A stretch of 64,000 nt of DNA from JAUWGC01 sp963753055 (GTDB lineage Bacteria > Bacteroidota > Bacteroidia > Bacteroidales > B18-G4): the NCBI GenBank assembly GCA_963753055.1, contig CAVWAP010000001.1, forward strand, positions 186,001-250,000, written 5' to 3'. The translations under genes were made by a program, and so were the position numbers. Below the pieces are notes generated by a model. That model was not told the DNA's origin. It made no database searches and saw only the letters and a list, made by a program, of their open reading frames with translations. Positions 10,234-19,912 of this stretch are shown here, one piece after another. How positions within the stretch are numbered: the first letter of the stretch is position 1; each line of letters starts with the position of its first letter.

Positions 10234-10617
10234 TCAATTCATTGTCAGACCAAAATCAGCACCATCAACCAATTCATCTCCATCATATGTATGAGAATTC
10301 CATCCATCACAACATTCACTTGAATCAGTGTAAGTTATTCTCACATATAGACGATATCGTTGTTCTGCATCATACAATATTGTTTCTTCTCCACCTAATT
10401 CATGTGGATAACCATCAACATCCTCAGATCCAGAAGATATGATTCCCTGTGTAACTAAATCTTTGAGCTCCCATTCAATTGTTCGATCTGTCACTATACC
10501 ACAATCACAGTTTGTGGTATCATAATACACATTAACAGACCATTGGGCAACTACATCATGAATGCTAAAAAAGAAGAAACTTGCAATCATAATGATAAAT
10601 AACGCAACTTTTTTCAT
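10234..10617 (-). CDS. Cassette B small secreted protein (127 aa)
   Basis: Sister of the cassette A, C and D small proteins, of unknown function. It has a signal peptide (MKKVALFII... to VVAQW), then YDTTNCDCG, DAEQRYRLYVRI, ECC and TYDGDELVDG. It is shorter and more diverged than A and D, but the cysteines and the acidic C-terminal motif are kept. It is the first gene after a copy of the cassette promoter and is followed, beyond the MITE-like element, by the broken large gene. Confidence 0.75.
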   Translation of the reverse strand: MKKVALFIIMIASFFFFSIHDVVAQWSVNVYYDTTNCDCGIVTDRTIEWELKDLVTQGIISSGSEDVDGYPHELGGEETILYDAEQRYRLYVRITYTDSSECCDGWNSHTYDGDELVDGADFGLTMN

Positions 10618-10865
10618 GTCAATATAAAATTAAAATTACAGAATTCAATGCGCTTAATCAAGCAGATATCATGAAAGATAAAGCTGGCAAGGCTTAAGAG
10701 CATTGCATTTTATTCCAATAGGGTTAGTCTTTATTATTGCCAAAACCTCCTTTCTGTTTTATAAGATTGATATTATTGATCCATCATGATTTGCAATCCG
10801 GTAAAGGTGGTTTCTTTTTCTATCAGATTTGGGATTATTGCCCATGGTTAGAGCAATAATTTACA

Positions 10866-10896
10866 TAAAGATACATCTATTCCGGATCAATATCAA
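10866..10896 (-). promoter_or_regulatory. Predicted promoter of cassette B
   Basis: TTG, 20 nt, TATCTTTA on the minus strand, identical to the cassette A element. The following leader contains the partly mismatched stem TTATTGCCC/GAGCAATAA. Confidence 0.6.
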
Positions 10897-10910
10897 GTGG
10901 GACGAGGTGA

Positions 10911-10976
10911 TTCATGTTCGCATGGACACATGTTCGCATATACGATTTAGCAAGGATTTTCATTCTTCGTCCATGC
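10911..10976. repeat. CATG-rich palindromic repeat, copy 5 (truncated)
   Basis: The left arm ttcatgttcgcatg and centre are present, but the right arm stops after cttcgtccatg. Unrelated A-rich sequence follows. Confidence 0.7.
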
Positions 10977-11088
10977 CCCCTAAACGACTAAACACCTAAA
11001 CAAATAAACAGATAAACAGATAAAACGCTTGCGCTGAAGCTTTCGCCGGAGGCCGAAGCCTATGGCGAAGGACTCAGCGTAGGCGCAC
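10977..11088. repeat. Short tandem motif plus long hairpin between cassettes B and C
   Basis: Degenerate repeats of the type taaacagataaacag (10979-11025) are followed by an inverted repeat in which cgctgaagctttcgcc pairs with ggcgaaggactcagcg, flanked by gcttgcg and taggcgc. The hairpin lies 20 bp past the stop codon of the cassette C large gene and could serve as its terminator. Confidence 0.65.
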
Positions 11089-11108
11089 GGATAAACGGAT
11101 ATTTGATA

Positions 11109-14100
11109 TTATCGGATCAGCACCACCGTCCCGGTCAGGGATATTGTCTCAACCGCTGTGGTGCCAACGGTGTATTCAATCTTGTACACATACGCCCCGG
11201 AAGGAGCGGGATCTGAATTGTAGTTTCCGTCCCAACCCTGGGAGATGTCGTGGCTTTCAAAGACCAGTACGCCCCAGCGGTTGTAGATGTACATGTGGAA
11301 GGAGGCGATGTTGCCTGAGGACGTGATGGCCCTGAAGGCATCGTTGAGCCCGTCGCCGTCGGGGGAAAAGGCGTTGGGCAGGAAGATGAGGCTGGACTGT
11401 GGCTCCGGTGGTGGAACGGTGAAGCGGACATACACCGAGTCTTCTGCGGTGCAGCCCTGCATGGATTCGATGGTTACCGCGTACCAGCCTTCCTGCGCGG
11501 CCGTGATGAAGCGTCCGGTCTGCCCGCTGCTCCAGAGGTAGCTGGCAAAGCCCTGCCCGGCGTCGATCTCCACGGGGCTTTCGGCGATGATGGTGTCCTG
11601 TGCGTAGAAGGCGGGGACGGGGTATTCATATACTGAGATGTTCACTTGAGCTTCTGTCTGGCACAGTGCAGTGTCGGTGACGCTTAAGAGGTATGTGCCT
11701 GACTGGCTGACCTGAATATTGCCAATGCCCAGTGTTTGCTGGTTGCTGGTATCCCCGCCTGGCCATGTCCACCGGTAGCTGGCCTCACCGTTGCTTGAGA
11801 GCAGCTGTGGCATTATCGTAATATCATCACCTTCACAGGCTTCGATAGAAGGATCAAGTGCTACAGATACTTCATTATATATTTTAACATTGCCCATGTA
11901 GTAATCCACGGGGATGTCATCTCCCAGGGAATTCAGGAAGTAACTTGATCCGGGCTGTCCATCCCATTCAACCTGGTTGATGCCTGGTATTGTGGATGAA
12001 AAGACAAGGTCAGTTAGAATAGATTGTTGGGGTAGAGTTACCGGGGTTGATGACCAGCTCAGCTCTATCCTTCCTTCTGCGGGGTATACAATAACCTCCA
12101 ACGAATCTTCCAGTTCTGCATTCGCATTGGCAAAGCCCTGGCATTCTATCAGGCTATTGTTATATAGAAGGTTTGTCCTGAATATAGCTACGTCCTGGAA
12201 GTTTGTAACGATGAGGGGAACAAAAGCTGAATTTCCAGGGCAAGCTTCATCATCTCCTGCAATTGCCTGAAGCCGGAGTATGGTTTCTTCTGTTACTTCA
12301 ACGATGAATGTTGTATCACAGCCATTATTATCCATCACAATACAGTTATAAAAGCCGGGAGCCAGGTTTGTGAACCATCCGTTGTTAATTTGAAATGACG
12401 ATCCGTTGTCATTAGAGTAATACAAGGTATCTCCGCTACCTGAAGCAGCAATCTCTATAGCTCCATTATTCTGTCCGGTGACCGATGGTGTAACTACCAC
12501 ATTGTCTATTTGCGGGCCGGGTATGTTCTCAATAATAATCGGATTGTAGATATATACATCCTGGCAGTCTGATGAGTCTTTTACCCTGACTGCATATGAG
12601 CCTGCTGATAATCCTGTAAAAATGCCCTGGTTAGAGAAGTAAGTATTACCATTATCCAGGGAATAAAACAGCATTTGTGCCAGGCCAGATGTAGCTGTGA
12701 CAGTTATACTTCCATTTTGCTGACCACAGTACTCTGAGCTGTACATGACATCTTCGATTAAAACATCGCCGGCATCATGGATGGTAAAGGGCCCCAGTGG
12801 GGTGGTGCAGCCGTTGCCGTCGCTTACATGGATGGTATAATTACCGACAGGCAGGTGGAAGATGTCCGGTGAGGTGGCGATGGTATCGCCCATGTCGTTG
12901 GTCCAGGCGTAGGCGAAGGGCGGTGTTCCGATAAGCTGCAGTCCCCTGACCGCGCCTGTGCTGCCTCCGCAGGTAGTGGGGCTCACCTGCAGGTTGGTGG
13001 TGTCGGCCAGGGCCGGGGGGTAGGATGCCAGGTGTATGGAGTCGGTTTCAACGCACCCGGCGTCATTCTCGACCCTGACCCAGAACCAGCCGGTGTCCTG
13101 CACGGTGATCTGGCTGGTGCCGAAGGCCCCGGTGCTCCAGGAGTACAGGTGCGGCCCGCATTCGGCGTCAAGGACGATGCCCTCGGTGGAGCAGAAGGTG
13201 GTGTCGGGTCCCAGGTTGGGCTCGGGGGCGTATTCCACTTCCACCTCGCGGGAGGTCTCTTCGATACGGCCGCTGGGGTATTCCACGTACACGGACACCT
13301 CATAGGTCCCCCCGTCGGTGAACTTATGCCTGGCGTGGGGTGTGGTTGAGGTATTGTTAGCCCCGGAGAGCGGGTCGCCGAAATTCCACTGGATCAGGTC
13401 GGGTTCGGGGAAGAACCAGGGGTCGAAGGCAAAGGTGTCGCTTTCGCAGATGCCGTCAAAATCGAATCTATAGAGGTAATCATTGAGTAAATTTGGCAAG
13501 CATGCTGTGGCTAATCCAGGATCTAAGCTAATACCACAACTATCGAAGTCGCAATCAGACCCAATTTCCCATGGCTTATTTATTATGGCAAGATATGGTG
13601 AGCCACTGCTACCTTCTGGATTCCCTGCAATATAAATTCTACCATCCCTGCCTAGTTGCATTTCATGCATATAATGACTCATTCCAATGAATTTCTTGGA
13701 TTGAAGAAAGCTTACAGAATCTTCAATATCCTGCATATCAAACTGATAGATCATGCCTGAGTCGGCACCTACATTAGCACTTAGATATAATAACTTTGAA
13801 TCCGGTGAAAACTCCACACCGAAAGTTCTAAAGTCATGTGGGTAAATTGCAGGATCTCGTAATTGGAAAGAATACAAGTAATCGACAACTCCTGATGAAC
13901 AATTAAACTTACAAACCTCAACTATATCATTACCTTCCGGGGTATCACCTCCCATGTCACAATTTATCAAGTATTTTTTATTATAGGATACTTTCATCTG
14001 GCCTGCAGTACCAGTTCCTGGATATTCAGTTTTAACAGGTGCTGGGCTGATAATTGGCTGTAAGTTAACTGAATCACTAGTAATAAGAAATGCAGCATAT

Positions 14101-14663
14101 TTATCATCAACATACTTGCGGGTTATTACCCAAATATCCTCCTTATTATCATGTTTTGTCGCAGTAATTTTGCATGCAGCATCCCAGGCTGCTTCAATAT
14201 CTATCAATTCCCCATAATCTCCATGGCCACCATTAAGAGTCATATCAACTAACCGATAATATGTATTTCCTAATGTTCCCACAGGTGGGTCATAGTATGG
14301 AACAGAAAAAACATAAAACAAATAATCTGATCCTGGCTTTGGAAATGAAACTATTTTGAATGAACCAGGAAAAACTGTTGCTGTTGAAGACATATAAGTA
14401 TGGTCCTTATTCCACATCCTTTTTCCATTTGAATAAAATAAGATATTACCGCTTGTATCGCACATAGATGTATTTCCCCGAAGGGTTCCATCATTTATCT
14501 GTCCATCATAAATGGGGTATGGATTTCCGTTGTTGAAATTTAATCCTGCATACCTGCCAAAATACCAGATACATGCCCTATTGAATTCTTGTGCATTAAG
14601 GGAATTGCAAAGAAAAACAAGGTATATTACAATTAACGGTTTGTAAAATTCTCCTTTCATCAA
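11109..14663 (-). CDS. Cassette C large protein: T9SS-secreted propeller/PKD/SprB-repeat/cohesin-like protein
   Basis: 1184 residues with the same architecture as cassette A: signal peptide (MMKGEFYKP... to LNAQ), propeller-like region, PKD (WNFGDPLSG), Ig-like domain, SprB-like repeats, cohesin-like domain, Ig-like domains, and type B T9SS C-terminal domain ending TGTVVLIR. The N-terminal propeller is the most divergent of the four (for example CIWYFGRYAGLNFNNG). From about codon 400 onward the sequence is almost identical to cassette D for more than 2 kb. The junction coincides with an abrupt rise in G+C in the PKD/Ig/SprB coding part. A variable N-terminal binding head on a homogenised stalk is inferred. 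No enzymatic motif was seen. Confidence 0.88.
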   Translation of the reverse strand: MMKGEFYKPLIVIYLVFLCNSLNAQEFNRACIWYFGRYAGLNFNNGNPYPIYDGQINDGTLRGNTSMCDTSGNILFYSNGKRMWNKDHTYMSSTATVFPGSFKIVSFPKPGSDYLFYVFSVPYYDPPVGTLGNTYYRLVDMTLNGGHGDYGELIDIEAAWDAACKITATKHDNKEDIWVITRKYVDDKYAAFLITSDSVNLQPIISPAPVKTEYPGTGTAGQMKVSYNKKYLINCDMGGDTPEGNDIVEVCKFNCSSGVVDYLYSFQLRDPAIYPHDFRTFGVEFSPDSKLLYLSANVGADSGMIYQFDMQDIEDSVSFLQSKKFIGMSHYMHEMQLGRDGRIYIAGNPEGSSGSPYLAIINKPWEIGSDCDFDSCGISLDPGLATACLPNLLNDYLYRFDFDGICESDTFAFDPWFFPEPDLIQWNFGDPLSGANNTSTTPHARHKFTDGGTYEVSVYVEYPSGRIEETSREVEVEYAPEPNLGPDTTFCSTEGIVLDAECGPHLYSWSTGAFGTSQITVQDTGWFWVRVENDAGCVETDSIHLASYPPALADTTNLQVSPTTCGGSTGAVRGLQLIGTPPFAYAWTNDMGDTIATSPDIFHLPVGNYTIHVSDGNGCTTPLGPFTIHDAGDVLIEDVMYSSEYCGQQNGSITVTATSGLAQMLFYSLDNGNTYFSNQGIFTGLSAGSYAVRVKDSSDCQDVYIYNPIIIENIPGPQIDNVVVTPSVTGQNNGAIEIAASGSGDTLYYSNDNGSSFQINNGWFTNLAPGFYNCIVMDNNGCDTTFIVEVTEETILRLQAIAGDDEACPGNSAFVPLIVTNFQDVAIFRTNLLYNNSLIECQGFANANAELEDSLEVIVYPAEGRIELSWSSTPVTLPQQSILTDLVFSSTIPGINQVEWDGQPGSSYFLNSLGDDIPVDYYMGNVKIYNEVSVALDPSIEACEGDDITIMPQLLSSNGEASYRWTWPGGDTSNQQTLGIGNIQVSQSGTYLLSVTDTALCQTEAQVNISVYEYPVPAFYAQDTIIAESPVEIDAGQGFASYLWSSGQTGRFITAAQEGWYAVTIESMQGCTAEDSVYVRFTVPPPEPQSSLIFLPNAFSPDGDGLNDAFRAITSSGNIASFHMYIYNRWGVLVFESHDISQGWDGNYNSDPAPSGAYVYKIEYTVGTTAVETISLTGTVVLIR

Positions 14664-14710
14664 TATGCTAAAAAAAGTGCCTTAAACTAAAAGGCACCCA
14701 GAATAAAATA

Positions 14711-15120
14711 CTAATTCATGGTCACGTAGACTGTCTGATCCCCATTTCGTAAATCATCCCCATCACAAATTACATATCCATCTCCAACACAAAACCAACC
14801 ACTGCTATCTCTGTACCTTACTTTTGCATATATCTTGTAACAATTAGGACAATCTTCAAATACTTCACCATTATCGTCAATTTCCTCATAATTAGGCGAA
14901 TTAGAAGTAACATCTTCAGTACCATAACCAATTAATTCGGGGGCGTTTCTCCTAAATAATACACCTCCCAATACAATTCCTTTTCTAAAACACTGCCACC
15001 ATCACAATTTATATCAAACCATACAACTGCAAAAGAATAATCAACCTGTGCAAATAATGGACTCGAAATAGACATTGTAATCAGTAGTGATAGACAAATA
15101 ATTCCAAATATTTTTTTCAT
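14711..15120 (-). pseudogene. Cassette C small secreted protein, frameshifted in a G tract
   Basis: Diverged member of the small secreted family. The signal peptide MKKIFGIICLSLLI... to FAQ starts at 15120, and the first frame runs to ...YYLGETPPN at 14932. The rest continues from ELIGYGTEDV to DGDDLRNGDQTVYVTMN at 14711 in another frame. Adding one G to the five-G run at 14939-14943 joins them into about 136 residues. It keeps paired cysteines (CPNC, and C in WFCVG) and the acidic DGDDL motif but differs from A, B and D elsewhere. Its divergence parallels that of the neighbouring large protein's N-terminus, which hints that the two co-vary. Confidence 0.7.
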
Positions 15121-15366
15121 GACCGAAGGATTTAAATTATGAAATAAAAAATACAGATGCAAGTTGTTATCTGAAACAAAAGAGCTGGCAAGGCTTAAGA
15201 GCATTGCATTTTATTCAAATAGGGTTAGTCTTTATTATTGCCAAAACCTCCTTTCTGTTTTATAAGATTGATATTATTGATCCATCATGATTTGCAATCC
15301 GGTAAAGGTGGTTTCTTTTTCTATCAGATTTGGGATTACTGTTCATGGTTAGAGCAATAATTTATA

Positions 15367-15397
15367 TAAAGATACATCTATTCCGGATCAATATCAA
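15367..15397 (-). promoter_or_regulatory. Predicted promoter of cassette C
   Basis: TTG, 20 nt, TATCTTTA on the minus strand as in cassette A. The leader stem-loop (TTACTGTTC/GAGCAATAA) carries two mismatches here. Confidence 0.6.
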
Positions 15398-15411
15398 GTG
15401 GGACGAGGCGA

Positions 15412-15498
15412 TTCATGGACGCATGTTTACATGTACGATTTAGCAAGGATTTTCCTTCGAACATGTGTACATGCGTCCATGCTCAATGCGTGCATGCA
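15412..15498. repeat. CATG-rich palindromic repeat, copy 6
   Basis: Essentially identical to copy 3 (opens ttcatggacgcatg, ends tgcgtgcatgca). Confidence 0.8.
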
Positions 15499-15781
15499 GG
15501 AGATCCCGCGCGTTCCCGCGGGATGACGAGGTGTGTTTTTAAAACCAATCATTTTCACGACCCCGGAGGGGTCGAATATTTGTAGCCCCGCCAAAGGCGG
15601 GGCGGAAGACAAATTGCCAAATGAATGCCCTCCCCTCGATTATGAGTCCAGGAGAATAGTAGTAAGCATGGGGAGGGTTGGGAGGGGGGATGATATGATA
15701 TACGATTCTGTATTTAGACTTTACAATTTACGATTTGATTTTCGATATGCGTTATCCGATCTTGCGACAAGTTCAGGGTGA

Positions 15782-15875
15782 TTCACGTTCGCATGTTCAC
15801 ATGTCGCATGTACTATTTAGCAAGGATTTTCCTTCGTCCATGCGTACATGCGTCCATGCTCAATGCGTACATGAA
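15782..15875. repeat. CATG-rich palindromic repeat, copy 7
   Basis: Matches copy 4 with a longer left arm (ttcacgttcgcatgttcac). It ends 11 bp before the stop codon of the cassette D large gene. Confidence 0.8.
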
Positions 15876-15885
15876 ATGAACTGCA

Positions 15886-18800
15886 TCACCTGATCAGCAC
15901 CACCGTCCCGGTCAGGATTGTTGTCTCAACCGCTGCCGCGCCAACGGCGTATTCAATCTTGTACACATACGCCCCGGAAGGCGCAGGATCTGAATCGTAG
16001 TTTCCGTCCCAACCCTGGGAGATGTCGTGGCTTTCAAAGACCAGTACGCCCCAGCGGTTGTAGATGTACATGTGGAAGGAGGCGATGTTGCCTGAGGACG
16101 TGATGGCCCTGAAGGCATCGTTGAGCCCGTCGCCGTCGGGGGAAAAGGCGTTGGGCAGGAAGATGAGGCTGGCCTGTGGCTCCGGGGGTGGAGCGATGAA
16201 GCGGACATACACCGAGTCTTCTGCCGTGCAGCCCTGCATGGATTCGATGGTTACCGCGTACCAGCCTTCCTGCGCGGCCGTGATGAAGCGGCCGGTCTGC
16301 CCGCTGTTCCATAGGTAGCTGGCAAAGCCCTGCCCGGCGTCGATCTCCACGGGGCTCTCGGTGATGATGGTGTCCTGTGCGTAGAAGGCGGGGACGGGGT
16401 TTTCATATACTGAGATGTTCACTTGAGCTTCTGTCTGGCACAGTGCAGTGTCGGTGACGCTTAAGAGGTATGTGCCTGACTGGCTGACCTGAATATTGCC
16501 AATGCCCAGTGTTTGCTGGTTGCTGGTATCCCCGCCTGGCCATGTCCACCGGTAGCTGGCCTCACCGTTGCTTGAAAGCAGCTGTGGCATTATCGTAATA
16601 TCATCACCTTCACAGGCTTCGATAGAAGGATCAAGTGCTACAGATACTTCATTATATATTTTAACATTGCCCATGTAGTAATCCACGGGGATGTCATCTC
16701 CCAGGGAATTCAGGAAGTAACTCGATCCGGGCTGTCCATCCCATTCAACCTGGTTGATGCCTGGTATTGTGGATGAAAAGACAAGGTCAGTTAGAATAGA
16801 TTGTTGGGGTAGAGTTACCGGGGTTGATGACCAGCTCAGCTCTATCCTTCCTTCTGCGGGGTATACAATAACCTCCAACGAATCTTCCAGTTCTGCATTC
16901 GCATTGGCAAAGCCCTGGCATTCTATCAAGCTATTGTTATATAGAAGGTTTGTCCTGAATATAGCTACGTCCTGGAAGTTTGTAACGATGAGGGGAACAA
17001 AAGCTGAATTTCCAGGGCAAGCTTCATCATCTCCTGCAATTGCCTGAAGCCGGAGTATGGTTTCTTCTGTTACTTCAACGATGAATGTTGTATCACAGCC
17101 ATTATTATCCATCACAATACAGTTATAAAAGCCGGGAGCCAGGTTTGTGAACCATCCGTTGTTAATTTGAAATGACGATCCGTTGTCATTAGAGTAATAC
17201 AAGGTATCTCCGCTACCTGAAGCAGCAATCTCTATAGCTCCATTATTCTGTCCGGTGACCGATGGTGTAACTACCACATTGTCTATTTGCGGGCCGGGTA
17301 TGTTCTCAATAATAATCGGATTGTAGATATATACATCCTGGCAGTCTGATGAGTCTTTTACCCTGACTGCATATGAGCCTGCTGATAATCCTGTAAAAAT
17401 GCCCTGGTTAGAGAAGTAAGTATTACCATTATCCAGGGAATAAAACAGCATTTGTGCCAGGCCAGATGTAGCTGTGACAGTTATACTTCCATTTTGCTGA
17501 CCACAGTACTCTGAGCTGTACATGACATCTTCGATTAAAACATCGCCGGCATCATGGATGGTAAAGGGCCCCAGTGGGGTGGTGCAGCCGTTGCCGTCGC
17601 TTACATGGATGGTATAATTTCCGACAGGCAGGTGGAAGATGTCAGGGGAGGTGGCGATGGTATCGCCCATGTCGTTGGTCCAGGCGTAGGCGAAGGGCGG
17701 TGTTCCGATAAGCTGCAGTCCCCTGACCGCGCCTGTGCTGCCTCCGCAGGTAGTGGGGCTCACCTGCAGGTTGGTGGTGTCGGCCAGGGCCGGGGGGTAG
17801 GATGCCAGGTGTATGGAGTCGGTTTCAACGCACCCGGCGTCATTCTCGACCCTGACCCAGAACCAGCCGGTGTCCTGCACGGTGATCTGGCTGGTGCCGA
17901 AGGCCCCGGTGCTCCAGGAGTAAAGGTGCGGGCCGCATTCGGCGTCAAGGACGATGCCCCCGGTGGAGCAGAAGGTGGTGTCGGGGCCCAGGTCGGGCTC
18001 GGGGGCGTATTCCACCTCCACCTGGCGGGAGGTTTCTTCTATGCGGCCGCCCGGGTATTCCACGTGCACTGACACCTCATAGGTGCCTCCGTCGGAGAAC
18101 TTATGCCTGGCGTGGGGCGTGGTTGAGGTATTGTTAGGCCCGGAGAGCGGGTCGCCGAAGTTCCACTGGATCAGGTCGGGTTCGGGAAAGAACCAGGGGT
18201 CGAAGGCAAAGGTATCGCTTTCGCAGATGCCGTCGAAATCAAATCGGTATAGAAAATCTGTTGCAAAATTGACACCAGCATCTTTTATTCGACCATGATT
18301 TACAAAAAATGCTTCTCCCTGATATTCACATGCAAGACCTGGTTTCTCCGGGTGATGAATTATACCTATCCAGTTATTTATTAAAGGGCCATGAGATGAG
18401 GTTCTTGCGAGGCAATAGATTTTACCATCAGGACCTAATTGAAGATTAACACCTTGCCCTTCGCCTATCCTTATTCCAGACTGAGTGAATAAGGGTTGAT
18501 TTTCAATCAACTGCATATCAAATTGATACACATGACTCACAGTATCATTCTTTAACTCGCCACTTAAGTACATGTATTTTGAACAAGGAGAGAACTCAAG
18601 GTTATGGATTTTATATTTATAATTGCCTGGTATAATAGTTGAAAGATTGAAAGAATACAAGTATTCAACATATCCAGTTTCACTATTGAATTTACAGACA
18701 TCGACATCATCCTTTGACCATCCATGATCATTATTACAACAAATTAAATATTTCTTGTTGTAAGCTACTTTCATAAACCCTGTTTCATCAGTTGATATTG

Positions 18801-19449
18801 GAGGATCTCGTTGAGGTGCTGGACTTAAGGTTGGATCATGGATTACACCATCTAAAGATATCAGAAAAGCAGCATAATTGCTGGCAACATACTTCCTTGT
18901 AATCACCCAAATGCATTTTTTATTTTTATGGTACACTGCAGTGAGTTTTTGTGCTGCATCCCAACCTGCCTCCAATGTGTCTATGTTTATCACTTCGCCA
19001 AGACCCATTCTTGTACTCATATCAATTATGTAATAAAACATTGGGTTCGGATAATCATAATGCCTTGATGTAAATACATAAAAAAGGCTATCGGAACCAG
19101 GTTTCGCAAGGCAGAGGGCTGCTTGTGTCCCCTTAGCATACGCTGAACCTGCAAATCCGAAAGGCATAGTATTATGATTTTTATCCCTCACATATTGCCC
19201 ATCTGAATAAAACAGAAGATTCCCATTGGTATCACACATTATTGATGAACTACCCCATGATTGGGGTGAGATACCGTTTGTGTCCTCAACTGGCATCCCA
19301 CTATTAAAATCAAGTCCAACATTGTAACTGAAATACCAAATATTGGTTCTTTTATTTGCTTGTGATAACGCAATTGTACTTATATAAAGAAAAACAATTG
19401 GGAGTATCAGAAACCTAGAACCATATTTTAAGGTATTATTGATATGCAT
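15886..19449 (-). CDS. Cassette D large protein: T9SS-secreted propeller/PKD/SprB-repeat/cohesin-like protein
   Basis: 1187 residues with signal peptide (MHINNTLKYG... to ALSQ), propeller-like region, PKD, Ig-like, SprB-like repeats, cohesin-like domain, Ig-like domains, and the T9SS type B C-terminal domain with FSPDGDGLNDAF. Its first 400 residues are clearly closest to cassette A (shared TNIWYFSYNVGLDFNSG), whereas the rest is almost identical to cassette C. It is therefore a visible chimera of the two, best explained by recombination or gene conversion. It follows its small partner gene by 70 nt and ends beside a CATG palindrome. Confidence 0.88.
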   Translation of the reverse strand: MHINNTLKYGSRFLILPIVFLYISTIALSQANKRTNIWYFSYNVGLDFNSGMPVEDTNGISPQSWGSSSIMCDTNGNLLFYSDGQYVRDKNHNTMPFGFAGSAYAKGTQAALCLAKPGSDSLFYVFTSRHYDYPNPMFYYIIDMSTRMGLGEVINIDTLEAGWDAAQKLTAVYHKNKKCIWVITRKYVASNYAAFLISLDGVIHDPTLSPAPQRDPPISTDETGFMKVAYNKKYLICCNNDHGWSKDDVDVCKFNSETGYVEYLYSFNLSTIIPGNYKYKIHNLEFSPCSKYMYLSGELKNDTVSHVYQFDMQLIENQPLFTQSGIRIGEGQGVNLQLGPDGKIYCLARTSSHGPLINNWIGIIHHPEKPGLACEYQGEAFFVNHGRIKDAGVNFATDFLYRFDFDGICESDTFAFDPWFFPEPDLIQWNFGDPLSGPNNTSTTPHARHKFSDGGTYEVSVHVEYPGGRIEETSRQVEVEYAPEPDLGPDTTFCSTGGIVLDAECGPHLYSWSTGAFGTSQITVQDTGWFWVRVENDAGCVETDSIHLASYPPALADTTNLQVSPTTCGGSTGAVRGLQLIGTPPFAYAWTNDMGDTIATSPDIFHLPVGNYTIHVSDGNGCTTPLGPFTIHDAGDVLIEDVMYSSEYCGQQNGSITVTATSGLAQMLFYSLDNGNTYFSNQGIFTGLSAGSYAVRVKDSSDCQDVYIYNPIIIENIPGPQIDNVVVTPSVTGQNNGAIEIAASGSGDTLYYSNDNGSSFQINNGWFTNLAPGFYNCIVMDNNGCDTTFIVEVTEETILRLQAIAGDDEACPGNSAFVPLIVTNFQDVAIFRTNLLYNNSLIECQGFANANAELEDSLEVIVYPAEGRIELSWSSTPVTLPQQSILTDLVFSSTIPGINQVEWDGQPGSSYFLNSLGDDIPVDYYMGNVKIYNEVSVALDPSIEACEGDDITIMPQLLSSNGEASYRWTWPGGDTSNQQTLGIGNIQVSQSGTYLLSVTDTALCQTEAQVNISVYENPVPAFYAQDTIITESPVEIDAGQGFASYLWNSGQTGRFITAAQEGWYAVTIESMQGCTAEDSVYVRFIAPPPEPQASLIFLPNAFSPDGDGLNDAFRAITSSGNIASFHMYIYNRWGVLVFESHDISQGWDGNYDSDPAPSGAYVYKIEYAVGAAAVETTILTGTVVLIR

Positions 19450-19519
19450 TAAATCTTAAGTTAAGCCATATTAAAAGGAGATAATGCTATTGTTGATGGC
19501 ATTATCTCCAAAATTTCAC

Positions 19520-19912
19520 TTAATTCATTAGTACTTGAATCGTTTCTGTACCATCAACTAATTCATCGCCATCGTAGGTATCAGAATTATATCCTGTACA
19601 ACATTGATTTGGATCCTTAAAAGTGACCCTAGCATAGAACCTATACCTATCTTGGGCATCATAAATTAATGTAGCTGTTCCTGGAACAATATATGGCCAG
19701 ATACCTGTCAAATCATCTTGACCACTTTCAATTTTTGTACTTGTCACTTCATCCCAGAGTTCCCAATCAATTATTCTTTCTGTAATGTCACCACAATCGC
19801 AATTAGTTGTATCATATTCTACATCAATCGACCATTGCGCTTTCCCATCAACTGTGCAAATAAATAGGAAACATAAAATCATGAGGCTTGATAAAATTAT
19901 TTTTTTCATCAT
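19520..19912 (-). CDS. Cassette D small secreted protein (about 130 aa)
   Basis: Very close to the cassette A small protein: signal peptide MMKKIILSS... to GKAQW, then YDTTNCDCG, DAQDRYRFYARV, NQCC and TYDGDELVDG. Function unknown. The A-D similarity of the small proteins mirrors the A-D similarity of the propellers in the adjacent large proteins, while the C pair is divergent on both sides. This is an argument for a matched pair. The start is at the ATG pair 19907-19912; an in-frame ATG at 19951 is less likely because it precedes the signal peptide. Confidence 0.75.
   Translation of the reverse strand: MMKKIILSSLMILCFLFICTVDGKAQWSIDVEYDTTNCDCGDITERIIDWELWDEVTSTKIESGQDDLTGIWPYIVPGTATLIYDAQDRYRFYARVTFKDPNQCCTGYNSDTYDGDELVDGTETIQVLMN

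Larger units (their letters stand above)
15398..15880. repeat. Intercassette block, copy 2 (near-identical at 6008-6475)
   Basis: Holds the same ordered elements as the A/B intercassette block: CATG palindrome, GATCCCGCG hairpin, CGACCCC/GGGGTCG, GCCCCGCC/GGCGGGGC, the ctgtatttagactttac segment and a second CATG palindrome. Only scattered base changes distinguish the copies. No gene is seen. Confidence 0.8.

Noticed and set aside
13032..13349. Long plus-strand frames opposite the G+C-rich parts of the cassette genes (also 8361-8714 and 17554-18072)
   Set aside because: They are antisense to strongly conserved domain-coding sequence, consist of low-complexity G, A, V and P, and arise from high GC3 on the other strand.
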